Of a stretch of 64,000 bases of DNA, positions 1 to 13,340 are shown piece by piece. The notes under the pieces are model-generated. The model was not told the origin of the DNA. It ran no database searches and saw only the letters and a program-made list of their open reading frames with translations. Where the stretch lies: positions 310,001 through 374,000 of the forward strand of contig CAOLHI010001821.1 of assembly GCA_948474755.1 (NCBI GenBank). The letters run 5' to 3'. Origin of the DNA: Ctenosaura bakeri. Taxonomy: Eukaryota > Chordata > Lepidosauria > Squamata > Iguanidae. Every line of letters starts with the position of its first letter. Positions within the stretch are counted from its first letter, which is position 1. Both the position numbers and the translations under genes were made by a program.

Positions 1-2870
1 TGGAATAAGAAAGAAACAAGGAAGGAAGGAAAGAATATACAAAACTGATAAATAGACTTCATAAATCCCCCTTTTCCCCCTATAGTAACGGGGGAAATAA
101 ATGCACCAAGTCACTGCCTGAGGCTCTAAGGAAACATTACTAAAGCAGAGATTCTAGATAATGGGCAAGCTAGACAGCATCCTATTTTCATTCTCTTAAT
201 GAATAAACATTATCTAATTTTCAATAAATGTGTGTTCCTGGTGTCAGTTTCTTATTCTAATATAATTAGCTGGTTTTACTATTTCTGCTCTCTGCCAGTT
301 TTCTGCCTTAAAGACAATCTTTAATTGAAGGAACTTCATCATTATCCTTCCATTCTGCTGCTACACAAATTCTTACAGTGCATTGACTAGCCAAATTTTG
401 CATGACATGTTTCACTTCTACCCTCATGATAATTCAAATGTGGGACCCTTGGCCCTCCTGGGTCCCTTGACAAATCATATTCTAATACTTTTATTATTCT
501 ATTTTTTCCTCTATAGTTTATTTGAATCTTTTTGCCAAGCAACTGAAATTACCCCCATTTATATATTTCCATTGCTTTGCAATATGCAAGTTGTTAAGTT
601 TTTGTTAGAATTATAGGGTGTTAGGTTCCACCAAATGTTCATTTATCAGGAGTGAGCATATCCAGGAAATATTATACAAAACAACTTTTCAGACATCTCT
701 CCAGGAAAAATCAACCTTGTAACTAACAAATTTTAGACACTGGATTTACTGGTCTTAAAGATGTATTACACACAGCTAATACTTTTCCATCCAGCTCCTA
801 TTCCCATTATGCCACTTCTACCTGTCTGATTATGTTAGAGCAAAAAAGAAAAAAGAAAGTGGACAGTGTGCCAACCTGATAAAAAAGAAATATGCTAAGC
901 AAATACAGTTTTGCGTTTTATCCAGCTTAGACCACAGCATCATCATGAATTCAAGGATAAAATCTGTATACAAGACTGTAAGAATAACAATGAGAGAAAA
1001 TATGTAGTGTCTTTGTGCTGCCCTGTTGCTAACAGTTACACAGGTATAAGCACTAATGTATTATTGCCAAGTCAAAAACCAAACAAAGATGTCCAATAAA
1101 ATGATGTTATTGAATGAAAGTCTCACGCACCAATGCAATCACACACACACTCACTCAAGACCTATTAAGAAGCAAAAGAGAGGAAACAGGATAGGGGGAA
1201 TATTGAACGGATTGTAGCTGGGGTAATACTGCACCTTTTCCTGAAGTCCTTGATCTGGGAAAAACAGCGAAGAAGCGGAGCTCAGCATGGAGAGGGCTGA
1301 GGGAATTACTCAATGGATGGGAAAACAGTCTGCTGAGATGACTGGGAGTGATCCAAAGAACCAGTCAAAAACTGGGACTATTTGTAGGGGGGAAGTACTT
1401 GGAGGGCTAATCCTTTCCCGGGGAGAGCAATGGGTGTTGCAACGAGAAACAAGCTCCACAATGGTAACTTCCTTTGCGTGATGAGATTATAAGGTGTTGC
1501 CAAGGTCTCAGGATCTTCGGCTGCATTGGGTTGTGGTGTGACTTTCCATAAATAGTCCTTGCCTGATAGGATTTTGTTCAACTTGGGGCAAACATGCTAA
1601 TCTCCTCAAGTCGGCTTCTCAGGAACTGAGGACCCTTTGTGTTCTATGGGTTTGCACAGCTTAAGGTCTCCTGGGGCTACATGATGGGGGATTTTACTGG
1701 CCTGACCTGGTTTTCGATCATTCAACCATTGCTGCCTACGTGCTCATCTGAGTGACCTCTCAGGCACATGGAATCATATTTAAATATCAAAATTGTAGAC
1801 CGAGGGACAGGGTTTTCCAGTGGGGTAACATGGCTTATCCCCATCTATAAAATTTATTTTAAAGCATGATGAAATAATGATGATGAATAATATCCCAGCT
1901 TTGTCCCAAGTGGTACATTACAACAGTTAAATAGCTAAACATTTACATTGCATAAAAGTTAAAATAAATTAAACCATCAATACACTTAAAGGGAGTGAAA
2001 AGCAAACTATTATTATTTTTACAGCTAACCCTCTACACTTGTGGTTTAACTTTCACAGATTTGATCATTTGCGAGTTTCTTCAGCACACACACCCCTGCT
2101 GCCATTTCAGAGCACATAACAATAACCCAAACAAGACTTAACTAACACATGTCACTATGGCCAGAGCTGATGTTTGAAGGAACAGGTGCAGTTAGAGCAG
2201 AAGCCTTAACTACACAAATACACGTATGGTCACCAGTAAAACTTCTTCTTATAGGCTCAAGGTTGGGTCAATGGTAGGTACATTATATTCCAAAATATAG
2301 GCTTATGGCTTTAATGTCATTACTTTTCTTCTTCTCTATGATTTTGAACATTGTTGCCTAATGAAGAAGCCAATGAAGCTTTGGAAGCTTGCATGATGTA
2401 TTATTTGCATCTTGGTTGGCTAACAGAGGCATCACTTTTTGCAGAATTTGGATTTTGTTGCATGGTCAACATGGCTACTCCGAATATGTTTTGGACTTAT
2501 GGAAAGAGGCATCCTGCAATTCCTCTTACAATTGCTGGGGGTGCAAAAGGGCAGCTTATGAGTACATGGATACAGCTGTACCCTGTCAGTCACTGATCAG
2601 CTGCACTTTGGCTGCTCTCATGTATCTAGGAAGCATGAGAAGCCTTATGTTTGGACAATCAGAAAGCAAGTGTATTTTTGAAAGTGATTAGTGGTTGAGC
2701 TGCACCCATGAGCTCTGAGATATTGTGGGAGATATTGTGAGATATGAGATATTGTGGGAAGGCAGTTGGAAAGAGGGAACATCTTTGTCTGAGAGGAAGC
2801 AGAAGAATGGTGGTAAAGACTTGCAATAACAACAACACAGCAGGAACAGAACAGTATTGCTAAGTCTACA
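1..2870. other. Intergenic sequence, no gene recognised
   Basis: AT-rich sequence with a GGAA/GAAA-rich start (about 7-38) and a short CA run near 1141-1152. Open frames here (at most 100 codons, for example 2389-2691) show no domain or compositional sign of a real gene. The 1200-1800 stretch is less AT-rich and may be old repeat, but I cannot assign it. A short tandem motif around GAGATATTGTGG lies at about 2717-2758. Confidence 0.6.
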
Positions 2871-2879
2871 TAGAATCCT

Positions 2880-3690
2880 AGATCAGTTTCAATCTGGTTT
2901 CAGGCTTTGTGTATCTTGGCAGATGACCTATACAGGGAATTGGACAGGGGAAGTGTGTCCTAGTTGATTCTGCAAGAAAGACAGATCAGGGAACAAGGAT
3001 TCAGCTTGCATTAGATGGGGTTACATTCCCCTTGAAGATGAAGGTTTGCTGTTTGAGTGTACTCCTGGACTTAGTTTCGAACCTGGAAGAGCAAGTTTCT
3101 GTGGAGACCAGGAGTGCTTTTATATTTAAAAGTTGGGCACCAACTGTGCTTGTTCCTTGAGACCTCAGATCTGGCCACAGTCATGCATGCATTAATTATA
3201 TCCCATTTAGACTACTGTAACATGCTTTACTGGGGGCTTCCTTTGGAGAAAAGCAGTTTAAGCTGGTCCAAATTGCTGAAGCCAGATTGTAATTTGGAGC
3301 AGATTATAGAAACCATACTATGTCCCTGTTAAAACAGTTCTGCTGTTGTTTCTGGGCACAATACAAAGTGCTGATTATGATCTCTAAAGTCCTATATGGC
3401 TCAAGTCCATGCTATCTGGAAGAACAAATCTCCATGTATGAGCCCACCCAGGCCCAGATATCATCAGGACAGGCTCATCTCTCAGTCTCACCACCATTGC
3501 AAGCATGGCTAGTAGGGACATGAGAGAGGACCTTCTCAGTTGCTGCCCCTAGATTCTGGAACTGCCTTCCTAGAGAGATCAGAATGGCCTCCTTATTTCC
3601 ATCCTTCCCCCAACTGGCAAAATCCTTTCTATTCTGACAGGCTTTTAAAACAGAAAGTTTTTAAAGAACAAGCAGGGTGCTTTATTGTTT
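2880..3690 (+). mobile_element. L2 LINE fragment, decayed reverse-transcriptase C-terminal region
   Basis: Translation in shifting plus-strand frames gives L2 motifs: HALIISHLDYCNMLYWGLPL (about 3186-3243), then after a frameshift AQYKVLIMISKVLYGSSPCYLEEQI (about 3357-3430). These match the conserved C-terminal part of L2 ORF2. Frame changes and stops show it is a dead copy. The 5' part is missing or too eroded to recognise; the limits are approximate. Confidence 0.75.
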
Positions 3691-3699
3691 CAAAATTAA

Positions 3700-4930
3700 C
3701 TCTTTTAATGGCTTTTTATCTTTTGAAATTACATTTTATTCTTTTAATTGGAAGTCTGAATTGTTTTAATACTGTGAATAGATTTGAAATTGGAAAGGAT
3801 GCATGCAATGCTTTCACAAAATAAACACAAAAATGCACACTACAATGCTTCAGGTTTTCTAAGCTGGCAATCTGAGAACAGTTTGGTGTGTCTGCAACCT
3901 TAATTCCCAACATACTTGTTTATAGATATATAACCCCTTTCTATGTTATAATTTCAGTCAAGGGAGTAACATGTCACCTGAAACCTATTACTGATCATTT
4001 GAACATTGACAAAGGCCTTCAAAAGACTTCACAGTGAAGTGGCTGAATATAAAATAGCTACTCTCTTTAATGTAAGAGGTCTCATAAGACCACATGCATC
4101 ATTTCCTCATAGGATATAACCTTGAAAATTTGTGAACCAACCCAAGTAGTAATTTCTCAGGAAAGCCCAGTTAGATATAGAATATCATAATTGTCAGAGC
4201 ATAATTTATATTAAAAATGTGTAATAACCCCAGATCTTTTGAACAAACAAACAAACAAAAACCTTATCTGGGTTTAAACAATGAAGAAGGTATAGATATC
4301 AAAATGCTAATATAATATCTTCATTACTTATGAACACAGTTTCAAGACTTGTGAAAGTGAAGCATCAGAACTATCTGCCTCTTTGCTTCCCATTTACATG
4401 TGTATTTGCTTGTATAAAAAATTCCCATATGAAAGAAGTTTGGTTTCATTATGAACAAGGACACCATCTCAGACTTCAGAGAACAGATGTAATTCTCTGT
4501 AAGCTTTAAACACCCACATGTGAATGCAATAAAAAGCTTTAAACACCCACATGTGAATGTGATAAAACAATGAAGCTGCAAAATGCTGTATGAAGCTATT
4601 TATTTTTCTGTTTTTTTTTTAATAGAAATTCAGTATATATAAGCAGTGAGTTGGCCAGAAATATGGGTACTCATTACTCCTAAGGAATAATTGCATCTGC
4701 TCTGAACAACCTGCAGGGGATCAATGCTCCCCACCTTCTTCTAAAAGTATCCCCATGGGATGTACAGAATACAAAGGCTGGCATTTTCTTAGTGATATAC
4801 TCTCGCATAACATCAGTGTATGTGTCTATTTGGTTGTTATAGAAGGACTTCTGTAGCTGCCTTGTGCAGCTGCCCCCACCTCCTTGAAAGTAACTTCTTG
4901 TCTATGCAATCCCACACAGTCTTCTATAGC
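3700..4930. other. Intergenic AT-rich sequence with a small tandem duplication
   Basis: No gene or interspersed repeat recognised. The one feature is the 33-bp duplication at 4501-4566, listed separately. A short (CAAA) run is near 4243-4259. Confidence 0.6.
4501..4566. repeat. 33-bp tandem duplication
   Basis: Two adjacent copies, 4501-4533 and 4534-4566, each start AAGCTTTAAACACCC and end ATAAA. They differ at only two positions (GCAA versus GTGA near the end), so the duplication is recent. Confidence 0.9.
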
Positions 4931-4934
4931 AATA

Positions 4935-5150
4935 GCAATGGCAGTTACATTTCTATCCCGCTTATCAATGCAAAGCACTCCCTAAGAGGTTTACAATGTA
5001 TGTTAGCTAATTGCTCCCAACAAGCTGGGTACTCATTTTACCGACTACTGAAGGATGGAAGACTGAGTCAACCTGGAGCCCTGACAACTCACAACATTGT
5101 GGCTGCAATACTGGCATTTAACCACTGCACCACCAGTGGTTGTTACTGCT
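4935..5150 (-). mobile_element. tRNA-derived SINE with L2-like tail
   Basis: On the plus strand it reads TTCTATCCCGCTTATC, then CCCAACAAGCTGGGTACTCA, GGATGGAAGACTGAGTCAAC and ends GGCATTTAACCACTGCACCA. It aligns by eye with the copy at 40565-40790. The tRNA-like head with its B-box-type region is on the right, so it is in minus orientation. A CTG/TTG-rich stretch (GCTGCTGTTGCTG, about 5148-5160) adjoins the head. Confidence 0.7.
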
Positions 5151-7210
5151 GCTGTTGCTGTTGTATTCATTTACATCCTGTCTTTGCCTCAATAACAGGA
5201 CTGAAGGCTTAAAAATCATACAAAAACATTTAGTAGCCTTACAAAAGGAGAATGTAGAAGCATCCACCTATGTCCCTATAACTATATACACAGCCACAAC
5301 ATCAAACTGGAAGGTGACCGGAATGTCTGAGGCAATGCTTTTTGTCATGTGTCCAGAGACAGTGACATAGCTGAGTGCTTCTCTGCCAGCCCCCACTCTC
5401 CACTGACCATTAAATTGCTATTATGGGGGACCTCTGAAGGAAACATGTGAACCTTGTAGGATAGGAGAGGGAGGATGGAACAGAGATGGAACAGAATTCC
5501 ATCTGAGTAGAATTTTACAATCTGTCTTTCTGTTCAGGGTATCAGCCATAGGTTATATTAACCAACTTGCAACATAAGATATAAGAAGCTATTTAAAGCT
5601 CAAGAAGCTATTCCATGTAACTGGGCTGTATTTCGGAACCTAGTGTCCAGAACGAAGCTCTACATCAGGAAGCAGCATTTCCTCTGCAACTATTTGAAGC
5701 CTGTTAGCGTGCTACATGGCAGTCAATTCCGCAGAAACTAAGCTCATATAGAAACTACGCTTTGATTTGTACATTGGAGAATGAAAAGGCCAAATTCATA
5801 ACTATATATGGCTCTATTAATTTTGCTTTTGCCTTGTTCCACCACTTAGTCCCATCCATCTCTAGAATGAGTACTCTGAGATCCATCCCAGATTGGAATC
5901 CAGTCTGTGGTTCCCCAACCCCCACTCCAAAAAAAAGAGGAGGGGAAGGGGAGGCCAGCTCTTGTTTTAACCCAATCGGCTACTGACGTAAGCTTCAAGA
6001 AGACAGTTGTTCATTCACAGAAGGATTTCTCCTGCTTGGAAATATGGGGCAATATAGAGCAGTACAGATAACACAGGAAATACAAAATGTATGTTTTTTT
6101 TTTTTCTGGTATCAGACACTGCATCTTTCCCATCTGGATGTGAACCTGAAAGACCAAGGCAAAATGTGGATGTAAGAGCATGTTGCAGCATTGCATAGCA
6201 TAATTATTAATGACAAGATGTACCTGTGGTACCAAAAAACTGGTACAAGATGTACCAGTTTTTTGGCTTTGTGAATAGACAGCCTTCAAACTTGTCTTAA
6301 ACAGCCAAGTGTCTGAGAGCTGAATCTACCAATTCTTCACATTTTACAATACAAAATACCCTCAGTAGCACAGTTCTGTAATTCACAATGTATTAGATTT
6401 TCTGTGGAAACTGATCAGCATGAATACTACCAAACTAAAGAAAACCTATTTTCCCAACTGTAGAGCTTTGTTTACTAGGGTTGTTTTGTTTATAATCTAG
6501 ACATTGATGAGAACCAAGAAGCAGAAGTTACCACATACTTTGACAAGCAATTCTCAGCAGCACAGTATAACACTGTCTGATTGAATTGCCTAATAATTTA
6601 TAAGAAAGAAGAAAAAATGCAGGCTCTATTTCTTTGGACAGGAGCGATATCTCAAGGATGTAATGATGCTCCTTTCTCTCCTTTTTAATACTTAAAGAAG
6701 GAAACAAAAGTGAATTTTTATATTGGCACCCTTTCCAGGGTAACTAAATTGGGGGCACTGAAAACTTTATATACTGAACACATGAGGTCCCCACAAGACC
6801 ACAGCACTAAATTAATGATAATACAGTTGTACAATGATGCTATATGCTGCTTTTTATACATTTATCAGAAGAGAGAGCTATAAATAAATTTGATTATGAG
6901 AATGAGATTGATTTACTGCCCATAAGACCTCAGCGTGAGCTGGCCATGTCTGGGTGGCCAGCTCTTCACAATCTAGACCTTAGATCATGGCATTATTTGG
7001 TGATTGATCTGTTCTTGCATAAATGCTGCCTAAGGAAATTATTTTTTTCTCCACTAATACACACCCAGACACAGAAATATGCACATTTCATGCATATACT
7101 CTGTCACTGCACAGATGAAAGCCAGGATGTTTGTGAACAAGCAAGATGTGTTCAAGACAGTAAAAGTTATTAATGAGCAAGGGCAGGATAGGTGGTTCAC
7201 TCCAGAATCT
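5150..7210. other. Intergenic sequence, nothing recognised except a hairpin
   Basis: AT-rich. No interspersed repeat or gene recognised. The perfect hairpin at 6232-6266 is listed separately. Confidence 0.6.
6232..6266. repeat. Perfect 16-bp inverted repeat with 3-nt loop
   Basis: Left arm CCAAAAAACTGGTACA (6232-6247), loop AGA, right arm TGTACCAGTTTTTTGG (6251-6266). There are no mismatches. The word ACAAGATGTACC also occurs just upstream, at about 6213-6224, suggesting a local inverted duplication. Confidence 0.95.
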
Positions 7211-7211
7211 A

Positions 7212-7390
7212 CTATTGTTGTGTGTCTTCAAGTCACTTCTGATTCATCGTATCCCTAAAGTGAACCTATTACTGTGTTTTCTGGGGCTGAAAAGGTATGA
7301 TATACCTAATGGGTTTGCATGGCTGAGCATAGAATTGAACCCTTTTCTCCAGGATCATAGTCCAATGCTCAAACCACTATACCACACTGA
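7212..7390 (-). mobile_element. Sauria-type SINE, reverse orientation
   Basis: The plus strand starts with the complement of the tail, TATTGTTGTGTGTCTTCAAG, followed by TCACTTCTGATTCATCG. It ends with the complement of the tRNA-like head: TTGAACCCTTTTCTCC, then AATGCTCAAACCACTATACC. The Bov-B-like 3' domain and CAACA tail define Sauria SINEs. About 180 bp; diverged, with small deletions. Confidence 0.85.
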
Positions 7391-7394
7391 TGAA

Positions 7395-10300
7395 TAAATA
7401 CTATCTCTGAAAACTGCAAAGTGGTGCAAGGAGTTTTGCACTTACAAGAGATCTGTCCTCTTTGCCTGTGGGCTCAGGTAGAAACCATGACCATATGGGT
7501 TGAAATGTAGCCACAAAAGGCCTCAGTTCAAGCTCTGGGGTTGCGTTTGTTCTGAATAATCATCTTACAGAGAGGAAAACATCTGTACATTGTATCTTGA
7601 TTTATAGAGGCATAACATCAAAGGTGTAGCACTGTAAAATCATCAAGGAATGTTGTTAACCTCTGTTAGGGTAATCCTTTTTTTCAGAGACACATTAAAC
7701 AACATATATTAGAAATGTGGAGGTGCTGCTATTGTCAGAGAGAGGAAGCATCAAATAGCAAGTTGGAAAGTGACCTAACATGGGGTGCTTCTGTACTAAA
7801 CTATATATATATATATAAAAAAAACTCATTTGTTGTCAATATACAATTTCCAGAGGCCCTGTCACACAGAGTTCAAAATTGTCCCACTTTTCCAGGGTTC
7901 TTTTGCATAGAAATACTGTTTGAGAAATGCAAAAGATCAGAGCAATGCTGCATGTATGTAGGGAACTTGTAATATATTTCCCCAGATTTATTGCAATGTT
8001 GTCTAGGAACATGACTAGCCAGTAAAAGCAATGCCCAGTCACTTTATTAGAGACAGGAAATCTCAGAGTGGCCAACAAGCTAGTATCTTGAACATTTCCC
8101 AGAAGTCAGGTTGCAAATCAAAGGAATCATCCCAGGGTCATGATGGTGGTGGCTGGAAACATTTGTGTGTGTTGTGACAGGCTTTGCAGTTTCAGCCATC
8201 AGACAGAAACATGGTAGGTTTTTTGATGTGCCAGTCTACAGCTCCATGAATGTTGCATTAATATGGAATTCAAAATACCTATGTCAAAGCTATCCAATTG
8301 AAGATTAACTAAGGAAAAGTCCTTGTAGTTCAAGGAAACTCAGTGCTCCCCCTTGGCAAACTGGATAGTTTTGATTCCAAAGTTTAAATTATGCAATACA
8401 TTAATCAAAACAAAAACTCATAACTGGCAAAGCACATAACTGCTAATGAAGAAAAAATACTTACAAAGCCCTGTACAACACACTCAAATGAATTTTCCAT
8501 ATGGCTTTTAAATCCTTGTGGTACAAGGAGCAAAGGGGGCCAAAAATGAGTAGCTTTAGTTTACACATAGGTGGCAGTTAACCATCTATCATGTTAACAC
8601 CTGTCTCAGTAGACAAGACACCATGCAACAGTTTTTGAAAACCTAAAACTGTTTCAGTAATTTGATGTGCTTGATTTCACCAGCAAGGGGTATATGGTCC
8701 TCTATTTTGTCTTATGATGAAAAATAGCTACATATGGATAAAAAAATTTACCTGATTGTATCTTTTCCTTTTTAATATATGACCAGTGAAGTGTCAGTGC
8801 CTTGTTCCCCTTTTACATTGTTCATAATAGCAATATAGCCCATAGGAAAAGAAATATGCATTTCATTTAAGAATGGCACTTTTATTTTGTGGCTTTTGTG
8901 GCAGTGTTGTTGTCCAGAATTTCACCTTCTCCATTCTCTTCCTTTCATACTATTCAGCTTACCTCCAGTGGTCATCCAGCCTGCTCAGTTATCATTCAGC
9001 CTTTTTGTTTTCAGTTCTTCACAAAAATTGTATGCCTAAAAATGTTTGAATTGCTAGAAGCTCAGTGGGGTGCGGAACCAACACTGTTAAAGATTAAAGG
9101 CATTATCCAAGGCACTGAATCATTTCCCCACCATTCAGCACCTTGGGCAGGTCCTTAAATATAGAACAGATTCACCATCCCCATGACATGGAAACCACCA
9201 GCTGGAAAATTCTGTTCCATGTGTTGGTGGTGCCATTCAGATACAGAAGAAGAGACACTCAGCAGCCTGAATAATGAAAATAGAAGAAATTGTGGGTTTT
9301 CATTGTGCAAATTGCCTTAGAGGCTACAGGTAAATTGCCTTCAGGATACTATGTATTTTAAATAAATAAATGTTCAACATTCTACAGTGTGCTGACCCTG
9401 CTGACTGGCTTTCCTGTCTCCTGCCTACCTTTCCATACCAAGTGTTTTTTTCAGATGATGAAAGCTGAAGGGTAGCTGGAAAGAGCTGGAAAAGAACTAT
9501 GTGCTCTGCGACCTACCATTCACACCACACTCCTAAGCAACCTTCTGTCTTCAGGCATGGCAGAGTATGATATTCAATTGCCAATGTTAAAGAAGTTTCA
9601 GGTTACAATCCACCTGGCTTTGGGACATGGAATGGGAGAGGCATCATCTTGTTCATCAAAATGTCTTGGGCCAACCCTATTTTCTGCTAGGATAGTAGGC
9701 GCCCAGTTTTCTAATAACTCTCTTCATCAGTCTGTGCAAACACTTGTATGAAGTACAGTCAGCACAAGGAATGTAGGGTTATCACATCTTTCTTTCATCC
9801 CTGCCAAAATAAATGAGCAAATTTACTGGTTTGTTAGTGTTGTACCTACAGATATTATATCTGAATTCTTCCTAATGTCTTGCAGATTTGGATAAACCAT
9901 CAGTACCTTGTTGTGGTTGCTGTATAGATAGCAGGGAATCAGCAGAAAACTTTAAAATTTATGAGTGAAATTATTAGTTAGAACAACTTGCAATGGAAAA
10001 ACAAAATATCACCAGCCTCCCAGTTCTGTTTTACATGCTAGTGTCAGGGGGTGGAATATATCAATATGTGTTTTCAGGAGAGAAAAAAATGTTCCAAGAG
10101 GTATTTGGAATCAGCCTAATAATGACAAGAATAGATGTAAGGCTGAATATGTCATGGAACTGTGTTCAGTGGATACGTGATCACTGTAAATGAGTAAAAA
10201 AACAACAACAGCAGATTGAAAGTAATCCTAGCAAAACAAAACAAAATTTCTATCTGTTCATGAGACACAGATAATGATGAAATGAAACTCATACTCCCAA

Positions 10301-11325
10301 AAAATGTATGTTAGGTATTTGGCTTTAATGAACTGTTTAATCAAAAACAAGATAAAGCTAACTTTAAAAAAAATCTTCTTTAGAGTTTTTAAAATATTTC
10401 ATTTTTAAATAAACAAAGATGTGAATGTTTACTAAAATGAGACCTATTGTATTTAAAATATATATACAGGAATGAACAACTTAAAAAAAATTCTTCCAGA
10501 ATAACATAGACTGAGGAAGAACTGCATAATAATTTTAATTTCACTTTAATATTGCTTCATCTTCAATGTCTGATGAAACATTATCAGAATGTTGCTGTGA
10601 GTTATTCAGATCAAAGCCATTATCCTAGATCAACCACTTAGTTACATCTGCATAAGTAAGTAATGTCTCCTGGCCTGATCTCCCAAGCCCACCTGAAGAG
10701 CCAGATGTCAGATCAGGCAAAGGAGGTATTTTCAGTATGTTGTTTCCATCCCCTCCCACCACTGAGCAAAACTATGACAATGAATTGCAATAGGAATTCT
10801 GCTTCTGAGTGGACCATTGACTTCTGGCGAGTCTATGTGTTATATATCAGTGTTCTGAGAACTACAAGACACAAACGTCTGGGATACAAGCATAATAAGA
10901 GACATTTCACACAATCAATGGACTAATATAAGGAATTTGGTGATGAGAGTGAATGAGGGCTTTGCCCTCTCACAGTGAAATTTTCCTTCTGTCCCCAAAT
11001 TTCCAGTACTGTAGCAACTTAAAATTTTAGCTGTGCATTTAGAAAGATAGTTTAGGGATACAAAGAAAAGGGATAGATATGCAAACAAAAAACTAGAAAT
11101 CTAGATATGAATGATTTCCAGTGTCTCACTTTACAAGTCAGAGGAATTTCAATCCATCTCCTGAATGGGCAAGGGATAAAAAACAACATTTGGAGTTTAT
11201 AAAGCTAGATCAGGTGAACTGAAGGTCAGGTCCTATTGAAGGTTTCTGCCCTGCAGCCTTTTTTTTTTTTCCTTTTTGCAAATCACTCTGGGGTTTTCAG
11301 CAGGAGCAGCTCTCAAAAGGAGGAA
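7395..11325. other. Intergenic sequence, nothing recognised
   Basis: AT-rich unique-looking sequence with a short (TA) run at 7803-7817. Open frames are all under 90 codons and show no recognisable product. I could not assign any interspersed repeat. Confidence 0.55.
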
Positions 11326-11329
11326 AATC

Positions 11330-11745
11330 TACTATGTTATGTTTTGCAAGGAGACTATGGCACTTTTGGCACAACAGGGGTCGTGCAAGTCCTTTTATCG
11401 CAGCCATGGCAGGGAAGCGAGTGCTACAGGAACACTATCCTCTACACCTCACAGGCTCCCTGCAGAAGAGAGTGTGATGGCTACGCCTCTTCCTTCCTCA
11501 GTGCAGTCAGACAGTTTCCATTGTTGCACTGGGGAAGGAAGCATTGCCATTATGCTTCCTGCCCTTCCACATGGGCAGTGGCAACACAAATGGATTTTTT
11601 CCACTTGACAAATACCCTGCAAGTGTGGTGCATGGGGAAAAGATGGCAGTGGGACCTCAATGATATTGTGAAGAAGCACGACCTGCAAACCACTGCCATC
11701 GTGTCCCCACAGCAGAACAGCCTTGTCATGCAGAAATGACCTATG
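11330..11745. mobile_element. MITE-like element, same family as 26096-26492
   Basis: The internal segment (CCTGCAGAAGAGAG, then CTGCCCTTCCACATGGGCAG, GTGGCAACACAAATGG) aligns by eye with 26208-26330 (CCTGCAGAAGGGAG, CAGCCCTTCTGCATGGCCAG, GTGGCAATGGAAGG). The right end, GCAGAAATGACCTA, resembles the terminal inverted repeat of the hAT-like foldback elements here. The left end is not clear. The 167-codon open frame at 11236-11739 runs through it and is not considered a gene. Confidence 0.55.
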
Positions 11746-13180
11746 TGCAGTAAGTGTCAGACTGATTAGATATTTTAAACACATATATGCACATCAGCCA
11801 AGAAGAGAATGTACATCAGAGATAGAAAAGACAGTAGAGCACATGTATGAGCCAAATAAAGCAGTGAGCGCAAGTGGGCAGACAAATCCCAATGTTCTGT
11901 GCATGTGCTGGCCCTAGTCATTATATGCTGTGTTAGTTGTTCCACCTGGAAGAGATGGAGGAGAGCTTCAGGGAGTCATAGGGCTACTGATACTGGGCTC
12001 AGGAGAAAGTGAAAAAGATCCCTCATAGAAAAAATCTGAAAGAAAGATAATATTTAAAAATGAATGTGTATTATACTTAGTAAAGCAGGTGAAGAGAAAA
12101 ATCAGGAGGTTTTGGAGGTGAGGTGACAAGAGTGGTTGTGGGCTGATGAATGGTATGATATGAATGTGAAGATGACAGAAGAGGTGCTGAAATAGGGATG
12201 GATGGAGAATGTACTGCCCAGTGTCTACAAGAGTGGAGAGAGAATGAATTAATGAGTGCATGTTAGAAATTAATGACTGATTGAATAATTTGAAAAGGAA
12301 TGTAGATGGATTGAGAGGAAGAAGGGATATTAGAGAATGTGTAAGGATTATTAAATTATGAATTCCATTTTGGAGGGGAAAGGAGGCAGTACATTGCAGC
12401 CAAAGCGCATATCATATTTTTCAGATATTTTTCCCCTTGGGTGAGAATAATGCTGTATTGCATGAAGTGGGTTGTGTGGGTGGGCCAAGCAAAGAGAACA
12501 ATGTGGGGGACTTAGGCTAAATCAGTCCTGATTGCTTTCTGACTCCCACTGTGAGATACACTCAGAGGAGACTGAGAAAAACTAAGAAAGTGAATTATGT
12601 TCTCTAAGGGCATCCATTGTTTCTCTGTCCTCAGTTCCTAACTAATTTTGTCATGCAGCGTTCCCCTATTTTCTGTTAGCTAGATTCTCTGTGTTCATTT
12701 CCAGCCTGGAAAATGTGATCTGTGTATCTGTGTGTCTGTGAGTGAGAAGTTGTGAACATCTGTTGTTGATGCTTAATGTATGTATAATACTGAATTACAA
12801 CACCAGGATCTACCTCCAAGGTATCATGAAGTTTCATTTTTGGCTTGGAAATCTCAGAGCCTGAAATGACCCTAACTTGAAAACTCTATGTGATATGCTT
12901 TCCAGCATTTCCTTATAACAAATGATGCCTAAGGACACCAGTTAAAACATAAAGGTAAAGAACTGACCAACGGTTAACTATAATTAAGAATTTTTCATTA
13001 ACTTTACATTAGTAAGGCTGCATATATTATGTGGTTGTTCATTGTGAATGGATCTTTCTCCTTATCAAAGCATTTTAGTTTTGCAATTTAAATTCATGCA
13101 AACAATGCAATAGATGATTATGCAAAGCACCTTTTATACTACAAGAACATTACACTATTTTAATTAAAAAATCATTTGGT
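11746..13180. other. Intergenic sequence, nothing recognised
   Basis: A G/A-rich stretch at 11940-12370 reads as purine-rich on the plus strand. No repeat family or gene assigned. Confidence 0.55.
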
Positions 13181-13340
13181 GAATCACAGAATCATAGGGC
13201 TGGAAGAGACCACAAGGGCCATGGAGTCTAACCCCTGCCATGCAGGAATATATTGTCAAAGGTACTCCTGACAGCTAACCATCTTGTCTCTGCTTAAAAA
13301 CCTCCAAAGAAGGAGACTCTACTACACTCTGAGGTTGTAT
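13181..13340 (-). mobile_element. CR1 LINE 3'-end fragment
   Basis: Plus-strand landmarks are GAATCACAGAATCATAGGGC, then TGGAAGAGACCACAAGGGCC, CTGCCATGCAGGAATA and AACCTCCAAAGAAGGAGACT. This is the complement of the CR1 3' region seen in full at 18790-19712. It is about 160 bp, 5'-truncated and diverged. Confidence 0.85.

Noticed and set aside
11236..11739. 167-codon open frame
   Set aside because: Runs through a MITE whose relative at 26096-26492 does not preserve the frame.
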